Source: Apostichopus parvimensis (Eukaryota; Echinodermata; Holothuroidea; Aspidochirotida; Stichopodidae). From it: DNA of 40,419 bases. The DNA lies in assembly GCA_000934455.1 (NCBI GenBank), contig KN886043.1, positions 1-40,419 of the forward strand, read 5' to 3'. Below are positions 1-19,589 of the stretch, in pieces (positions within the stretch are counted from its first letter, which is position 1; each line of letters starts with the position of its first letter). The position numbers and the translations under genes are program-made. The notes under the pieces were generated by a model. It was not told the DNA's origin and ran no database searches. It worked only from the letters and a program-made list of their open reading frames with translations.

Positions 1-1099
1 AATTACATTGGACTACTTAGTTTAATGCACAGATCAATTTTAAACTAACTCCTCAGATGCAGCAATAAATTAAACAAAGGTTTGTGTGGCCTTAAGAGTC
101 TATGAACACACTAACATTGCCATGGACATATGGTATTGAATTTCAATATATTTTGGGTGAGTTATTTTAATTTACAAAACAAAACAATGGATTTTAACAA
201 TTAGCATTGAGGGTTTTGCAAACATTCCAGAGATTTAGCATCTTTTAGTGTGGTATATCTTGAAAACCCGAATAGTTTTATAAGAAATATTACTATCAAT
301 TTTCTTTCATGGGAGTATAACATATCAAGACTAAAATTCTGCATAACGTGATCCTTGAAGCAAGGACACCTTGACAGAGGTTAGTTGATGACTACTTACA
401 AGAGATGACAAACAAAAGAGAAATAAACTGAGAAAAATCACATTACTTGAATATTCATTTATTGCCTTTCTGCTTGTGGTTCATTTCAAGTAGTATACTG
501 TAGATGAAGCACTCAGCTAGAAATACCTCAATTCAAGAACCACATGGCAAGCCAATTTTTATTTGTTACCTGTTGTACCAAAAATAAGCCGTCTCCTGAG
601 CAAAATGAGTTCCTATGTTGTGCCCACAAGAGTTCATGTCATAACTTAACACAATTTGTCAATGTGTACAGGAAAAAAGCCTCCCACTCACAATGCTCAC
701 CTCCAAAAATGGTAGACTTTTGTTACAAAGATACATGGTCTTACTGAATGTAACCTGATAACTCATATAATTTGTCAATATACAACAGTTACCAGTTTAC
801 AGTTGAGTTCAGTTTTTGGCACAGTATTTAAGTAAACACTCTAGAGATGAAACTGCTTTGATTTCAAGTTTCAAGTATCCCTGAAATTACTAGGAAATTG
901 GCATTGCAACTGGCTCAGGCAGATCCCTGCAGCTAAAACTGGCCACTGAGTGGAGGATTGGTAGAATTCCTGGTTTTGAAACACTTTCAAAGGTTTCTAT
1001 GCATATTTCTCGAAAGTATTTTGAATCACAATAGAACTTTTTCTCTATATATATAAACACGTTACGTGTTTCGCAGTCCATGAGGTGATAAATCACAGA
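1..1099. other. 3' flank / 3' UTR side of NDUFA8
   Basis: This stretch lies downstream of the NDUFA8 stop codon on the minus strand and contains no reading frame that I can support. On the minus strand a canonical AATAAA lies at 458-463, about 640 bases after the stop, and could be the polyadenylation signal. No repeat family was recognised here. Confidence 0.4.
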
Positions 1100-4067
1100 T
1101 TATGCAAAGAATTCGGCCTTTGAACCAAGTCTGGCAGCTTTGAGATCCTTTGGTATCTGTGGTTTTGGTGTAGGGGCTGGTATGGGTACATCTCCATCCA
1201 ACACAGGTTTGCGCCTTTCAGTCTTCACAACGGTAACCTGCCAAGGATACCAAAAAATGCAAACATTAAGAGGCAAAATCCATTTGTCCCATAAAGAAGT
1301 GAGGGAATCTTTCAACTCAGAACCCCCCGCCTCCACAAGCTGTGGGCTGTTAGTCACCAACCAAGTTGCAAAGCTTGTCAGAAACCCTGCAGGTTACACA
1401 TTAATGTGAAAACTACATGTACAATTTTCAATGCATTAAATATGAAGCTGGAAAACACATTAACTATATGAAATTGTACTTAGGAACAGTGGTCAAAGCA
1501 TGTGTATATGTCAGGGGTGCAACCTTTGTTTCGTTTTGATTATGGGTAGACTAAGATATGTGATAATGCTGAACTGGGGAGGGGGTTCCTCTGAAAAAGT
1601 GATAACATCGAGCATCGTTAGATACAGAAATAGTCATATACAGTAGTTTGAAACTATTGCACAATCTCAAAGAACTTTCCACTGCTTAGGTTGTATGGTA
1701 CATATTTGTTTAGGCAATAATTTATCCGGTATTGCATTCAGTTAATCCTTCTTGTATATATATATTTGGAATGAACACTTATGTCTAGAATTTGGTTGTG
1801 TTGGATAAGACCAAAAGAATTGCTTTATACATAAAGACAATTAACAAGATAGTAAATCAACAATCAATTTTTTTTTTACTACAGCAAGGGAGGAAATAAT
1901 TTAGTGTAGCAGTTTTCAAGGCTTTGTATATATTTTCTTATAAATCTTATAAAATACTATGGTTCATGTGTGGATTACTGCTATACATATGTGGACTTGT
2001 AGAGCATTGGCTGATTTTGCATAGCATTACAAAATGTGATTCTTTTTCCCTGCAGGGTTCAGAGTTCAAACCAGTGAACTTTGAATTTCTTTGCTCTTAC
2101 AAATACATCAAATGTATCCCAATTTTTGGCAAGTTTTCCAGACTTATCTCTCAGTTTGGTTAACAGTTGCTTGAGAAATGTCATTACCTTGTTTAAATCT
2201 CCCTGTTCTGGTCGGACCCAGCCCAGTTTGTCAAAAACACACCTGTCAAATTCACCTTGTTCTTTCCTACACCTGCAAAGATAAAGAAAGTAGTAGTTAG
2301 TTAAATGACAAACATTAGTCTATTATGATTTCCACTAAATCTGCAATGAAATAAGTCAAATAAGATGTAATATTGTTAAAGGAAGTTCAAATTATAAATC
2401 ACAGCAGTGAAGAGAATATACCAAGTGCTTGGGGAAAGGAGTATTCTTCAAATGCCCTCATTAAGGATTCAATGAGCAAGCATATATTGTACCATATAAT
2501 GAGAGGGTATTCAATGACTTTCCAAGTGATGTCATGTTCAAGTCGTAAGTATAGCCTATCAGGCTCATTCAAATTTATCCAAATTCCTAAACCACAGCCA
2601 AAATATTGAAATCTGCACATACTTTTGTTCAATGTTGTCAAAATAGACTTGTATTGCTTTCAGTTGAAAACTTGAAGGGTCAACCTCTCGAGTCATTGAC
2701 AGTTTTTCATCCTTGAAGATTGTGCAAAGTCATTAACAGCTCATATCTTTTGACATTCCAAGATATATGACATTGTTGTTATGGAAACTGGACTGCTTTG
2801 AGACATTGCTTCTGTATCCTGATGAAAAGATATCAAAGTAAGACAAACCTGTACAAACGATGTTCCGAGGTATCCACACATGTCCAGTAGGCTGTAAATG
2901 ATTCACTACAATTTTGTTTAAGTTGATCAAAAAACTCAAAAGCACATCGAGAAACGGCTCTCCCTTCTCTTAAGCATTTACGTGGATCTTGTTCTTCTGC
3001 TTTGCACAACATGAATTCCTGAAAAATAGAGGAACAAAAATTCATGCAACACCTACTGCAAGCTTGTACTATGAGACCTAGCCTATATACTGACTTAAGA
3101 GAGTCCTGGGGAGTTCATCAGCATTTTAAGTTCACTTCAGAAACCACCAATAAATTTATTAAAGTTATCAAGTTTAATTTTTTACTGCTGTAAGAAGTTC
3201 TTGTTTGACAGAAATTGGAGCCTGGGTATCAACAACAGGTAGCTTGTGGGCAAAATTCTCACCACAAAATATGTTTAAACAAAATAACATGAGTCTAATA
3301 AAGAAACACAAAGCCTATTAAACATTTTTTGAACCTCTATATGTCACATGTATTAAGGAATGGCCCAACTCTTTCTTGCAATGGAAATTTCTTGTCATTC
3401 CAAATGCAACCTTTGGTACATAGGTATTAATAATGTAAATAAGTACCTAAAAAATCAGATCAATAACACACACACTACCTCTATTAAAAAAGCATGATTC
3501 AGTGTGGCCATTCTTGAAAATTTGGCAAATCCCTAGTTCAAAGAAACCTGCATTAACATACACACACTATGAAAAATTAATTAAAGCAAAGCACAGTTCC
3601 GTTCCAACAAATTAAATACATTAGACCTATAAGTCCTAAGAAACATTTTAGTTTAATATCACCAGATCAACTTGCTGCTAAACCTTTTGCATTCTTCAGT
3701 GCATTTTAGTTACAGACTAAATATATTTTCTAATGGCAAACTAAATAGCTGACACATTTTATTTGTCAGCTACCGTAAAGGCCTACCTATCACAACAATG
3801 TATGCAACAACTTGCACAGTTGACTAAGGTTTCATAGTTCTACTACTACTAGGTTGCTAAATAGTGATAGGCTGCTGTACAGAATGTGATGCATCTATGA
3901 TATTGACTAACTTAGGCCTAGGTATAGGCCTAAGGTAGGTCTACCTTGTTTGCTTTGTCGCATTGTCTACCAAGATGGTGACCAGCAGATACCATAGCAG
4001 CAGACGTCAGAGGAACCTCGGGGAAAGAGTATTCCTCCTTGGTGGGCAACTCAACTTTAGTAGGCAT
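1100..4067 (-). CDS. NDUFA8: NADH dehydrogenase [ubiquinone] 1 alpha subcomplex subunit 8 (four exons, complete)
   Basis: Coding exons in transcript order are 4067-3945, 3018-2849, 2272-2188 and 1237-1100, all with GT..AG introns; they sum to 516 bases, 171 residues plus TAA. Exon phases close exactly (41 codons, then 56 codons plus 2 bases, then 1 base plus 28 codons, then 46 codons with stop). The protein is the NDUFA8 accessory subunit of mitochondrial complex I, located on the intermembrane-space side. Four CX9C motifs are intact: C36/C46, C56/C66, C78/C88 and C99/C109, forming two CHCH domains that are normally oxidised by the MIA40 import pathway. Family signatures such as EFMLC, DPRKCL, YWTC and DKLGWVRP are visible. 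Human NDUFA8 is 172 residues, so the length is normal. The start lies in good context (A at -3). The gene is divergent from RNF113A with 259 bases between the start codons. It appears fully functional. Confidence 0.95.
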
Positions 4068-4326
4068 TGTGTGAAGCTATGGTTTGTCACGATCTACAAA
4101 GCCAATGCCTCATTTGTAGTATAACGTTAGTGTACACTAAATATACGCTCGTACTAGTATAATAGTCGTATCATTTGCCTGCATCGTTGAAGTAATTTTA
4201 CTGTACACCCTTTTCATTCAGTTTCGCGAGACGTCACTACAAAACATGCGCTGGTCAATACAATAGCGTACTTAATATCATCTTACTAAGAATACCGATT
4301 TAGAGACACATTCCACATACTCTACC
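4068..4326. promoter_or_regulatory. Bidirectional promoter between NDUFA8 and RNF113A
   Basis: Only 259 bases separate the two divergent start codons, so both 5' UTRs and both core promoters must lie here unless an upstream non-coding exon exists. The segment has several CpGs, unlike the AT-rich DNA around it, and no obvious TATA box at a useful distance from either gene. Two housekeeping genes sharing a short CpG-containing promoter is a common animal arrangement; use as a shared promoter is inferred. Confidence 0.7.
4222..4237. promoter_or_regulatory. TTTCGCGAGA element overlapping a CRE-like GACGTCAC
   Basis: Positions 4222-4231 read TTTCGCGAGA, one mismatch from the palindromic TCTCGCGAGA element known in animal CpG promoters (bound by BANP in mammals). 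It overlaps GACGTCAC at 4230-4237, which holds seven bases of the CREB/ATF site TGACGTCA. It lies about 100 bases from the RNF113A start codon and 160 from the NDUFA8 start codon. Function is inferred from motif similarity alone. Confidence 0.5.
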
Positions 4327-12052
<7,726 letters not shown>

Positions 12053-13539
12053 AGATGACAAGGTATGCTTTGTTAGATTCAACAGGGTCTGAGCTGTTAC
12101 CATAGCAACCTTTGGACTGAGAGATAATGGTCGAGCCCCATGTGATAAGTCAACAACATATCTTTCACAACACCAGTAGATCATATGCTCTGGATCGGGA
12201 AGAAATGTTTGTGACATTTGTTTTTGACAATGGGAAGATGGTGATTTACAATTCCAGAATTGGTATGAAGGTGTCCAACACCGATTGGAGCAAACTAGCA
12301 AGTTAATGACCCGGTTGTGCTCCTCGAGATGGTGGGCGTAATTTGTGATCTGTCTATTGAACTCACTATTGTCATCATATTTGGTTTCAGCTTGGAATCA
12401 TTTCCAGTAATATTTTGGTTTTGTTCTTTACCTGGAAAATTGCTACCATTTTGACAATCAGTTTATTTACTGCATCAATTTCGTGTTATGTGTATCCACT
12501 ACAGTTTTGGGAAGAACTTGATATATTCACAGAAGATGCTGTTCTCACATGTTTGATTCAAATGATGATGACAGCAATCATGCAATGTTTCCAGAACAGC
12601 ATTTTCATGGTTTAAGAATATATTATAAGACATGCTTACTCTACTGCATAATTCTACAGGAAGACCATGTAAGAAACAAGTTAATAATCATTGATTAAAT
12701 ATAATTGTAGTCTGGAATATCGTAGCCTGCCAAGCAGACCATTTTAGAAATTAGTTAAATGAAGGCTGGTGTTCAACTGTGTGATGAACAATCATAAATG
12801 TACTCAGTACACTAACTGTCATAGAAGGTTCTATTCCAAATCACAACTTTAGGGGAACTAATACTCAAATTCAGATTTGTAGTATTTGAAAATAACTTAG
12901 CTGAAGTGTTCACCTGAGGCTAGCAGATATGTTTGTCCTTGATAGTCCATTTCACGTTATTTCTCAATATTTTTACACTTGTTGCAACTTTGGAAGGGTA
13001 ATTTTTGGGGTATTATTTATGAGATTATGTCATTTTATGTGACTATTTCAGTTCATCAAGCAAGATCCTCATAATACTTAGTGAAAATTTTATCATTTGA
13101 TTCCCTAAAGTTGAAAAAAAAACATTATTGAAGTTACCAGGACTGAACAGGCACAAATTATTTATTGCAAGGTCAAAGCCAGAAACCTACAAAGTTCAAG
13201 TTAACGGTGTTATTCATATTCACCTTTCACCTTTGGCATGTAAGTCGATGTTTAAAATAATTACATTAGTCAATTTATCTTGGTCAAGGAACCTTTAATT
13301 TATTAAAATGATCACCAAAAGGGTACAAAGAAAAAAGCAATAGGATGTCGAAAAAGTGAAATATACTTTTGTGCATGTGACTTCAAACAAACACAAACTT
13401 CCATTGTATTCAGTAACCTTATGCATATCAACTTGTTAGTCTTGTTTACTCTTAATGCATACGCTTAGCAAAAATCCTGTTTCAGTTTGGTCCAGAGAAA
13501 AGACTTGTTGTTGGATTCTATTCATCAGTCATTCAGTAG
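12053..13539. other. RNF113A 3' UTR and downstream AT-rich DNA
   Basis: No reading frame with family features is visible on either strand. An ATTAAA variant polyadenylation signal lies on the plus strand at 12694-12699, about 640 bases after the RNF113A stop, and may mark the transcript end. The remainder is unremarkable AT-rich sequence. Confidence 0.35.
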
Positions 13540-13850
13540 TCAGGTAATTCTTGCAACTACTCTCTTTGCCAGGCTTTACTTTTAGACTTGACTCAGAAAT
13601 TCTGTCCGGTCATTTGAAATTCAAAAGTGAATTCCTGCTTTCACAATGGTGCACACACATACTGTCTGACATAACTTCAGAACAAACTGTATGTCTCGAG
13701 CCACTGTCCAATAATGCATTCATCTGCACCATTTGACCATTGCCCTGTTCCACAAAGACTAACTTACGCTTGATCTTGGTCTCATTGCAACAGGTAAGGC
13801 AGCAGTGGCCTTACCATATACCTCAGCCTAAAGTGAGATTACTAACAGCG
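13540..13850 (-). mobile_element. BEL/Pao-type retropepsin fragment (degraded)
   Basis: Read on the minus strand, this stretch encodes a protease core with the active-site motif LLDSGS (Asp-Ser-Gly at about 13,708-13,697), preceded by QMNA and followed by a TVCSE block. This matches the pattern ALLDSGS..T.C.E of BEL/Pao retropepsins, where it follows the gag zinc knuckles. An upstream ATAALPVAM-like stretch sits in a different frame, so frameshifts separate the pieces, and a stop follows soon after. No reverse transcriptase or LTR was found with it. The assignment rests on one motif and its surroundings; another LTR superfamily is possible. Confidence 0.45.
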
Positions 13851-14200
13851 TTAATTTCTTCTGAATTTGCCAACCTCATCTGCACCTGTTCAGCCATTGA
13901 ATCCAACCCTGTGTAACACCTTAGTCAAGCAGAGAACTCCTATATGCTCTTGTCCCAGAACAATGGTTCAGAAATGTTTGTTTTTATGCACCGTGACTGG
14001 ATAGTAGGCAGTCGGGAACATGCGCTGAATTATGTTGCAATCCTACTTCTTCTATCAGTGTGTTTGCCTTTAAATTTAGCCAAATAATGCTATGCTACCC
14101 TTGCATATCCTCCTTTCATGTTTGTCTACCACAGTTTCGTCAAAACATGCAAACTGACTGTTGTCTTGAGTCACTGGGTCATTATAATACTAATAATACT

Positions 14201-14341
14201 TGTAATATCTGCAACTTTATTCAACGAGAGTAAATGCCGAACTTGCGTACAATCAAGGACTAACTGGAGATACAGTAAGGTTACGGTGAGGTCACCTGAT
14301 AGACCGCTAGAATCCTGGGAAATATCTTTGAGTATACAACA
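14201..14341 (-). repeat. Candidate 3' LTR of gypsy element A
   Basis: On the minus strand a purine-rich polypurine tract (AAGAGAGGAGGGA) ends directly at TGTTGTATAC, a normal LTR start. The segment contains AATAAA (plus-strand TTTATT at 14216-14221) and can end at TTACA, giving a 141-base TG..CA LTR. It sits just downstream of the pol C-terminus as expected. No matching 5' LTR was found in the window. Confidence 0.5.
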
Positions 14342-15645
14342 TCCCTCCTCTCTTAAAAAGAAGTATTAAAAAGAATTAAACCAAACAAACAGATCCCTTG
14401 GCAATAAGCATAAGTTTTACTACAATTCCCCAACTGTATCTCTCCACTGGTTTGCAATTTCATTTTGGGCAAGTTTCTTATGTGATTGGTAACTTTCCTG
14501 AGGATTAACTGTAGTGTCATTCTTTCAGTGGGTGTGAAAACTATATTTCTTTCTTGATCTGTATCGGGCACAGAAGCATCGAGTGTGGCTTCACTTTCTA
14601 CATTCTTGTCTGTCAAGTCAATTGGTTCAATTGGGATGTTCATTGAACTCGGTGAATCTGAGCTCAAAGTTACGTTTCGTGGAGATGTATCGTTTGGCAG
14701 TTCTGTGTCGTATTTGATCCTTAAATGATCTAAATGACGTCTTCATATTTAAGTATAGTTTGATAATGCCACCTCATATGACACTAGGCCTAATTGTTTT
14801 ACAATGGTATCCGCCCACCATTTCGGACCTCGGCTTAGATTTCTTTGCATAAATTTGTCTCAAACATTAAATGATCTATTTACTGTGTGCTTGTCGTGCA
14901 ATTGTCTTTGTTCGACCTGTTTCCTCCTGACATTTGATATGTCAAATCGAGACCTTAATTTTCGTTTCATGAAACGTTCTCCTGGAGATAATCCAGTGGC
15001 AGTCTGTGGTGTTATGCAATAGTAAAATAGAAATTTAGGTCATCTATCATTTAATGTGCCATGTTCCATTTTCTTTGGATTTGACTTAATAGTTTGTACT
15101 GCCCTCTCTGCTAAACCATTCGAGGCAGGATAATAGGGTGAAGATGTAACTTGCTTTATGCCAAAACTTTCAAATTATTCATCACTTACTAAACATGTAC
15201 CATTATCAGTAACTCAGTAACCATTTTGAACTTCTAGCATAAGGAACATGTGACCCATAAACGGTCCTGCATAATCTGCATGTACTCTAGCCCAAGGCTT
15301 TTCAGGCCAATCTTATTGATACAATGGCGCTTCAGGTAGCACTTTTGACAATTAACGTAAGCTTCAATATTTGCGTTCAGGGTAGGCCACCAAACTAGCA
15401 TTCTGGCTAAGCTTTTCATGCATGCTATTGCTGGGTGACTTCTGAGTATTTGCGTTTGGCCTTGTTTTGGAAAAATGACTCTATTAGCCCATAATAAACA
15501 ACCATCTTCAAGGCTTAGTTCACTTCGTCGTTGAAAATAAGGGTTGAACTCGTCACTTGGACATTGATCAGGCCAACCTGTAAGTACAAAATGCAAAGTA
15601 TGTGACAAACTTGGGTCTCTTCCAGTCACAAATTTCTGCCCGCCT
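14342..15645 (-). mobile_element. Ty3/gypsy pol 3' half (integrase plus C-terminal tail), element A, pseudogenised
   Basis: Read from 15,645 downwards, the order is a pre-integrase linker (SLSLEDGCLLW-like block), the zinc-binding domain, the integrase core and a serine/acidic tail. In the zinc domain the NCQKC cysteines are present, but the first histidine appears lost next to a small deletion. In the core, HADYAGP carries the first catalytic Asp, VTDNGTC the second and NGLAERAVQ the Glu. The gene is broken: a frameshift lies near 15,300, about 30 residues are missing between the first and second Asp blocks, and stops occur near 15,200, 15,030 and 14,880. Reverse transcriptase, RNase H, protease and gag are absent. 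The 5' side is cut at the hAT junction near 15,640. Confidence 0.85.
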
Positions 15646-18185
15646 GCTTCCAAAAATATTTATGTCTTCCATTTGTTCTTGCATAATTCTGTTAGTAAAC
15701 TCTCGTTCAATGTTCAGAATTGCAAGGATATTGAGTCTTTGTTGCCCCATAGTGTTTCGTAAATATGTTTTTAATTTGCAGAGGCCACTGGAGGCCCTCT
15801 CGGCAGAACACGACGTGGCTGGGATAGTTGCAAGAATGGACGCACACTTATAAAATGTACACAAAATGTCAAGTTGGTCGTACGCGTACATATATTCCAC
15901 AACATTTGCTGCAGAATAACCAGAATCCAGAGGAATGGTTTGCTTAATTCGTGTTTTACAGTTAATGAAACTCTGCCTTTCAGCTTCGAAAAAGGTCTCG
16001 ATCTAAATCATAATATCCTGCTACTTTATCATAACTACATGCAGTTGTAGCTTCATTTAATACAATGTCACGGAGGGCACAAAGTACGCTCTGGTCATCC
16101 ACATCAAACCTTGATTCCATCTCTGAAACCACTTTATCTATGCTACAAAAATAAGCATCGATACGATAATAATCTCGTGGAGTGGTATACTGCTGTGCTT
16201 CGCCAGCTCCTGTTGTCCCCATGAGAACCTCAAGTCGACGAGGTGGCTCACATGCTCTTGGAAGCTTTGGTTCATTTCTACAGTTAATGAAACTCTTCTT
16301 TGCAGCTTCGAGAATGTCTTGATCTAAATCATAATATCCTGCTACTTTATCATAACTACTTGCAGTTGTAGCTTCATTTAATACAATGTCACCGAGGGCA
16401 CAAAGTACGCTCTGGTCATCCACATCATTCCATCTCGGAAACCACTTTATCTATGCTACAAAAATATGCATCGATACGATAATAATCTCTTGGAGTGGTG
16501 TACTGCTTTGCTTCGCCAGCTCCTGTTGTCCCCATGAGAACCTCAAGCTGACAAGGTGGCTTATGTGCTCTTGGAAGCTTTGGTTCCTTGAATTCATAGT
16601 CTGTATCACCTATACATTCTTTGATGTTTTTTCCAAACAAGTTCAAACATTCCATCATTTCTACTATCTTTGAGTGTTTGTCTTGTTGCATCTGCACTCC
16701 TTCTTGCAGATATTACATCCAATGACTTTCCCTGGAGGTACTGACTAAGGCTGCTAGTATTCAATAGTATTAATTTTAATAAATATAAACCAAAAACAAA
16801 CTCAAAATCATATACAGCATTTAAAAGTGCACGACTATCAGAATCAGACTTTGGGTCTCGATCCTCGGATAGTATGAGTAATGCTTTGATTATATGAGTC
16901 ATTTGGCTTAGAACGGCTTTGATTGCTTGCCAGCGACATGACCATCGGGAAACACTCTGTGATTTCTGAGAGTGGATAATGTGTTCCTCGTCAACTTCTA
17001 TGTCAATAAATACAGCATGTCGCTTAGGACTTCCTTCTAGAAAATTGTATAGGCTCTGCGTAGTTCCAAGTGCATTTTGCAATGGTGCTATTTCTGTCCA
17101 GGTGTCTTGAATCGCCAAATTCAACAAATGGCCATGGCATTGAACATATATGCCTAATGGTGAACATTATTTCATGCAAGTGGCTACTTCACGGTTTACT
17201 CCACTCATGTTTGAAGTGCTGTCAAAACATTCTCCAACTATAGTGTCTAGTTGTAAATCAAGTTTACCAAACACTTCTAATACTAACTCGTACAAACTTT
17301 CGCCATCTGTGGACTTGGTGGAATAAAATCCTATAAATGACACTTTAGTTTTCCCCTCAGAAATATAGCGAATGCACATCACAACTAGTTCGATATGACT
17401 AATATCCGAGGTTTCCTCCATTATAAGTGACTGCACTCCGGTTGTCCTTGATTCGGATCTTATCAGTTGGAGGACAAGATTTGCAACAATTTCAAATATT
17501 TCATTACAAATATCTGGTGATGTCCATTGAGCATGTTCCCCCAACTGGGTTTGTAATTTTTCACCGAGCCAAGGAATATCTTTGCAAGGCATGTGCAGAA
17601 GTTCTAAACAATTACCTCTATTGCTATCCGATACTTCATGAATACGGCTTGTGTCCTAGTGCTTTACCCTTTGAGCAATATTTTGTTGAGCAGTGAAAAT
17701 CAAGCATTCTATTATCACTTTTATATATGCTCTATCTTGTGCTACCTTTTGTTCATGGGCCTTATCCAGTTGTGTTAAAATGGTCATTCTCTGTTTCTTT
17801 GCAGCGCGATATTGCATCCACTTCGGTCATTGCATCGAGGTGTGTTTTACTTTTTGTGTGTTTCTTTAAGCGTTCTGGTTTCTTCCAGTTTGTGAAAAGG
17901 AAATCATCTGTGTTCATGAATTCTCTACATGCAAAGCAGGTGCCACTGTCTGTAACATTGTCATATGACAACCATGGGTAGATTTTAAACCATTCTGATT
18001 GGAAATCTCTCTGAAAAGTTTCTTTTCCACATTTTTTTGGGGTGATATTCCATAATAATTGGTCGATATGGTCCTAAAGCGGAAGGAAGGTGGTGAGTCA
18101 ATCTTAACAACATGTGGACTCGCGACATCATATTGGACAGAATCCTTACCATCACCATCATCCACACTATCTTCATCACTTGAAA
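15640..18185 (-). mobile_element. hAT-family transposase relic (TTF zinc finger, DUF4371-like core, hAT dimerisation domain)
   Basis: Domains in transcript order are a TTF-type zinc-finger region (about 18,130-17,770, with GTCFACREF and WKK..L..H..SK.H), the RNase H-like transposase core and the C-terminal dimerisation domain. The core covers 17,630-16,600 with SDISH, CHGHLLNLA, RWSCRW and FEFVFGLYLLK. The dimerisation domain covers about 15,850-15,640 with TSCSAERASS and KTYLRNTMGQ. The stretches 17592-17167 and 17127-16606 are in one frame separated by a single TAA (17167-17169), so the copy is fairly young. Frameshifts lie near 18,040 (in an A-run) and around 16,700 and 16,420. Between core and C-terminus a 321-base unit is tandemly duplicated. 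Terminal inverted repeats were not found; the 3' end abuts gypsy element A. Confidence 0.88.
15955..16592 (-). repeat. Two-copy 321-base tandem duplication inside the hAT transposase
   Basis: The same sequence occurs twice with a shift of 321-322 bases; for example GATCTAAATCATAATATCCT is at 16000 and again at 16321. Each copy encodes DYYRIDAYFCSIDKVVSEME, then DDQSVLCAL and DKVAGYYDLD. The copies differ at scattered positions, so the duplication is not an exact assembly repeat. It adds about 107 codons to the region before the dimerisation domain. Confidence 0.9.
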
Positions 18186-18189
18186 TTTC

Positions 18190-18480
18190 TCCTATTTTTT
18201 GATTTTTTCATCAAATGTAATATGCCTTAATGTAGCAATAAATGTGAATGTTAATAAATTACAAAAGTTCCGTGATAATTTATCTAAACTAAACAACTCA
18301 AACCACATAACTGCTCAAATATCCGTGTAATGGACATCATGAATATTCAATAGGTAAATAGTTGCTACTTGAGGCAGTATGTCCTGGGCATGTGAGAGTC
18401 ACATGCAAGGCCAATTAGTGTAACCCACACTTAGACAGATTAAAGTGGCAGCATGGATTTCTACTTTACTACAAACTTCC
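18190..18480 (-). repeat. Possible 3' LTR start and truncated LTR of gypsy element B
   Basis: Downstream of the element B reading frame on the minus strand, a purine-rich stretch (CGCGGGGAAG) is followed by TGTAGTAAAG (start about 18,473), a plausible polypurine tract and LTR start. The putative LTR runs into the hAT element before any clear CA end. No second copy was found, so this is tentative. Confidence 0.3.
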
Positions 18481-18689
18481 CCGCGATTAAAGTCCTCACC
18501 CCGATGGACGTTAATCTAACACATACTGACAGTTAGAAATGATAGGTACATGAAACCAGTCAGGTGATGTCTTCTTGACCAAACAACTCTGGTTACACAG
18601 GAAAATACAAAAGAAAAGAGTATTAGTTCACAGAACTAATGTAAATACAATGTCACAACACTATTCCAATCATAAAGCAGCCATGTCAC

Positions 18690-19589
18690 TTATGGATCTG
18701 GAATTGAAGACCGAGGGAGATGAGCAGGATTGCTATGTTGACCCTTGGTAAAAACTTCTGATCTATGAATTCTTTGACACGGTCGATCTGCTTGCGGTGT
18801 GATATCTTCCCTCCTTGGCCTGTGGAACATCCAGTATGGAATAAGTGCATTTCCATCGGTGTCGTCATTGACGTCATCATTGTCTCCCCAATCGTCAGGC
18901 TCCAGGTCATCTTCGTCAGCAGCTACATCCTCCGGGATGTCCTGAATGTCCTCACCTGGCAAGTATGGAAAGAGCTGGCGTGGATCTAGGATGATTAGAC
19001 GTCGGTTTACTGTGCCCACTGCTCCACCTAATAATGGTCTGATATGATATACATCTAGGTCTTCATTTACAGCAACTACAATAAAGGGCTCCCTGTTGTA
19101 CTTATCTCCCAATTTGTGTTGGCCTTCATGCGCACATTTCTTGAGGAGAACTCTGCTACCAACAAGTATGTGAGGGCTCAGTTGTTAAAGGTCATGTCTC
19201 TACTTGTTAGCTTGTAGTGCAGCTTCCATCCGCTCCTGAGCAACTCGGTGAACCTTCAGAAGAGCATCTGCCTGGGCTGCAACAAACTCTTCATCCCAGT
19301 CTTCTTCAGTGTTTCCCAGAAGTTGGTCTATTGGAGTATATGGCTCACGTCCAAAGAGGAGTCGGTAAGGGGAGAACCTAGTGAGGCTGTGAGGGGTACA
19401 GTTATACAGGAACACAAGGTGGTTAAGTAATTCCGGCCACTTATGTCGATATTCCAGCTCAAGGGATAGTACCATTCCACACAAAGTCTGGTTAAATGCA
19501 TGCCTATGATAGCCACCCAATACCGAAGGGTCTTGGACGACTCTCGCAACGACCATCCCATAAACTTTCAACAACGGTAAAAAAGACAT
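18690..19589 (-). mobile_element. Ty3/gypsy integrase C-terminal half and pol tail, element B
   Basis: From 19,589 down, the frame encodes the end of the integrase core (FNQTLCGM, KWPELLNHLVFLYN, PHSLT, FSPYRLLFGREP) and then a helical AQERMEAA block. After a frameshift near 19,190 it continues with an SH3-like chromatin-reader-type segment (LVGSRVLLKK, GDKYNREPF, YHIRP) and an acidic and proline/arginine tail ending at 18,690. The upstream part is scrambled: where the catalytic-Glu region should be, the sequence no longer reads as the family motif. Gag, protease, reverse transcriptase and RNase H are missing. It is a different lineage from element A, with no shared tail sequence. Confidence 0.85.

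Noticed and set aside
1140..1409. Plus-strand open frame over NDUFA8 exon 4
   Set aside because: It is the opposite-strand shadow of the conserved last NDUFA8 exon and its intron.
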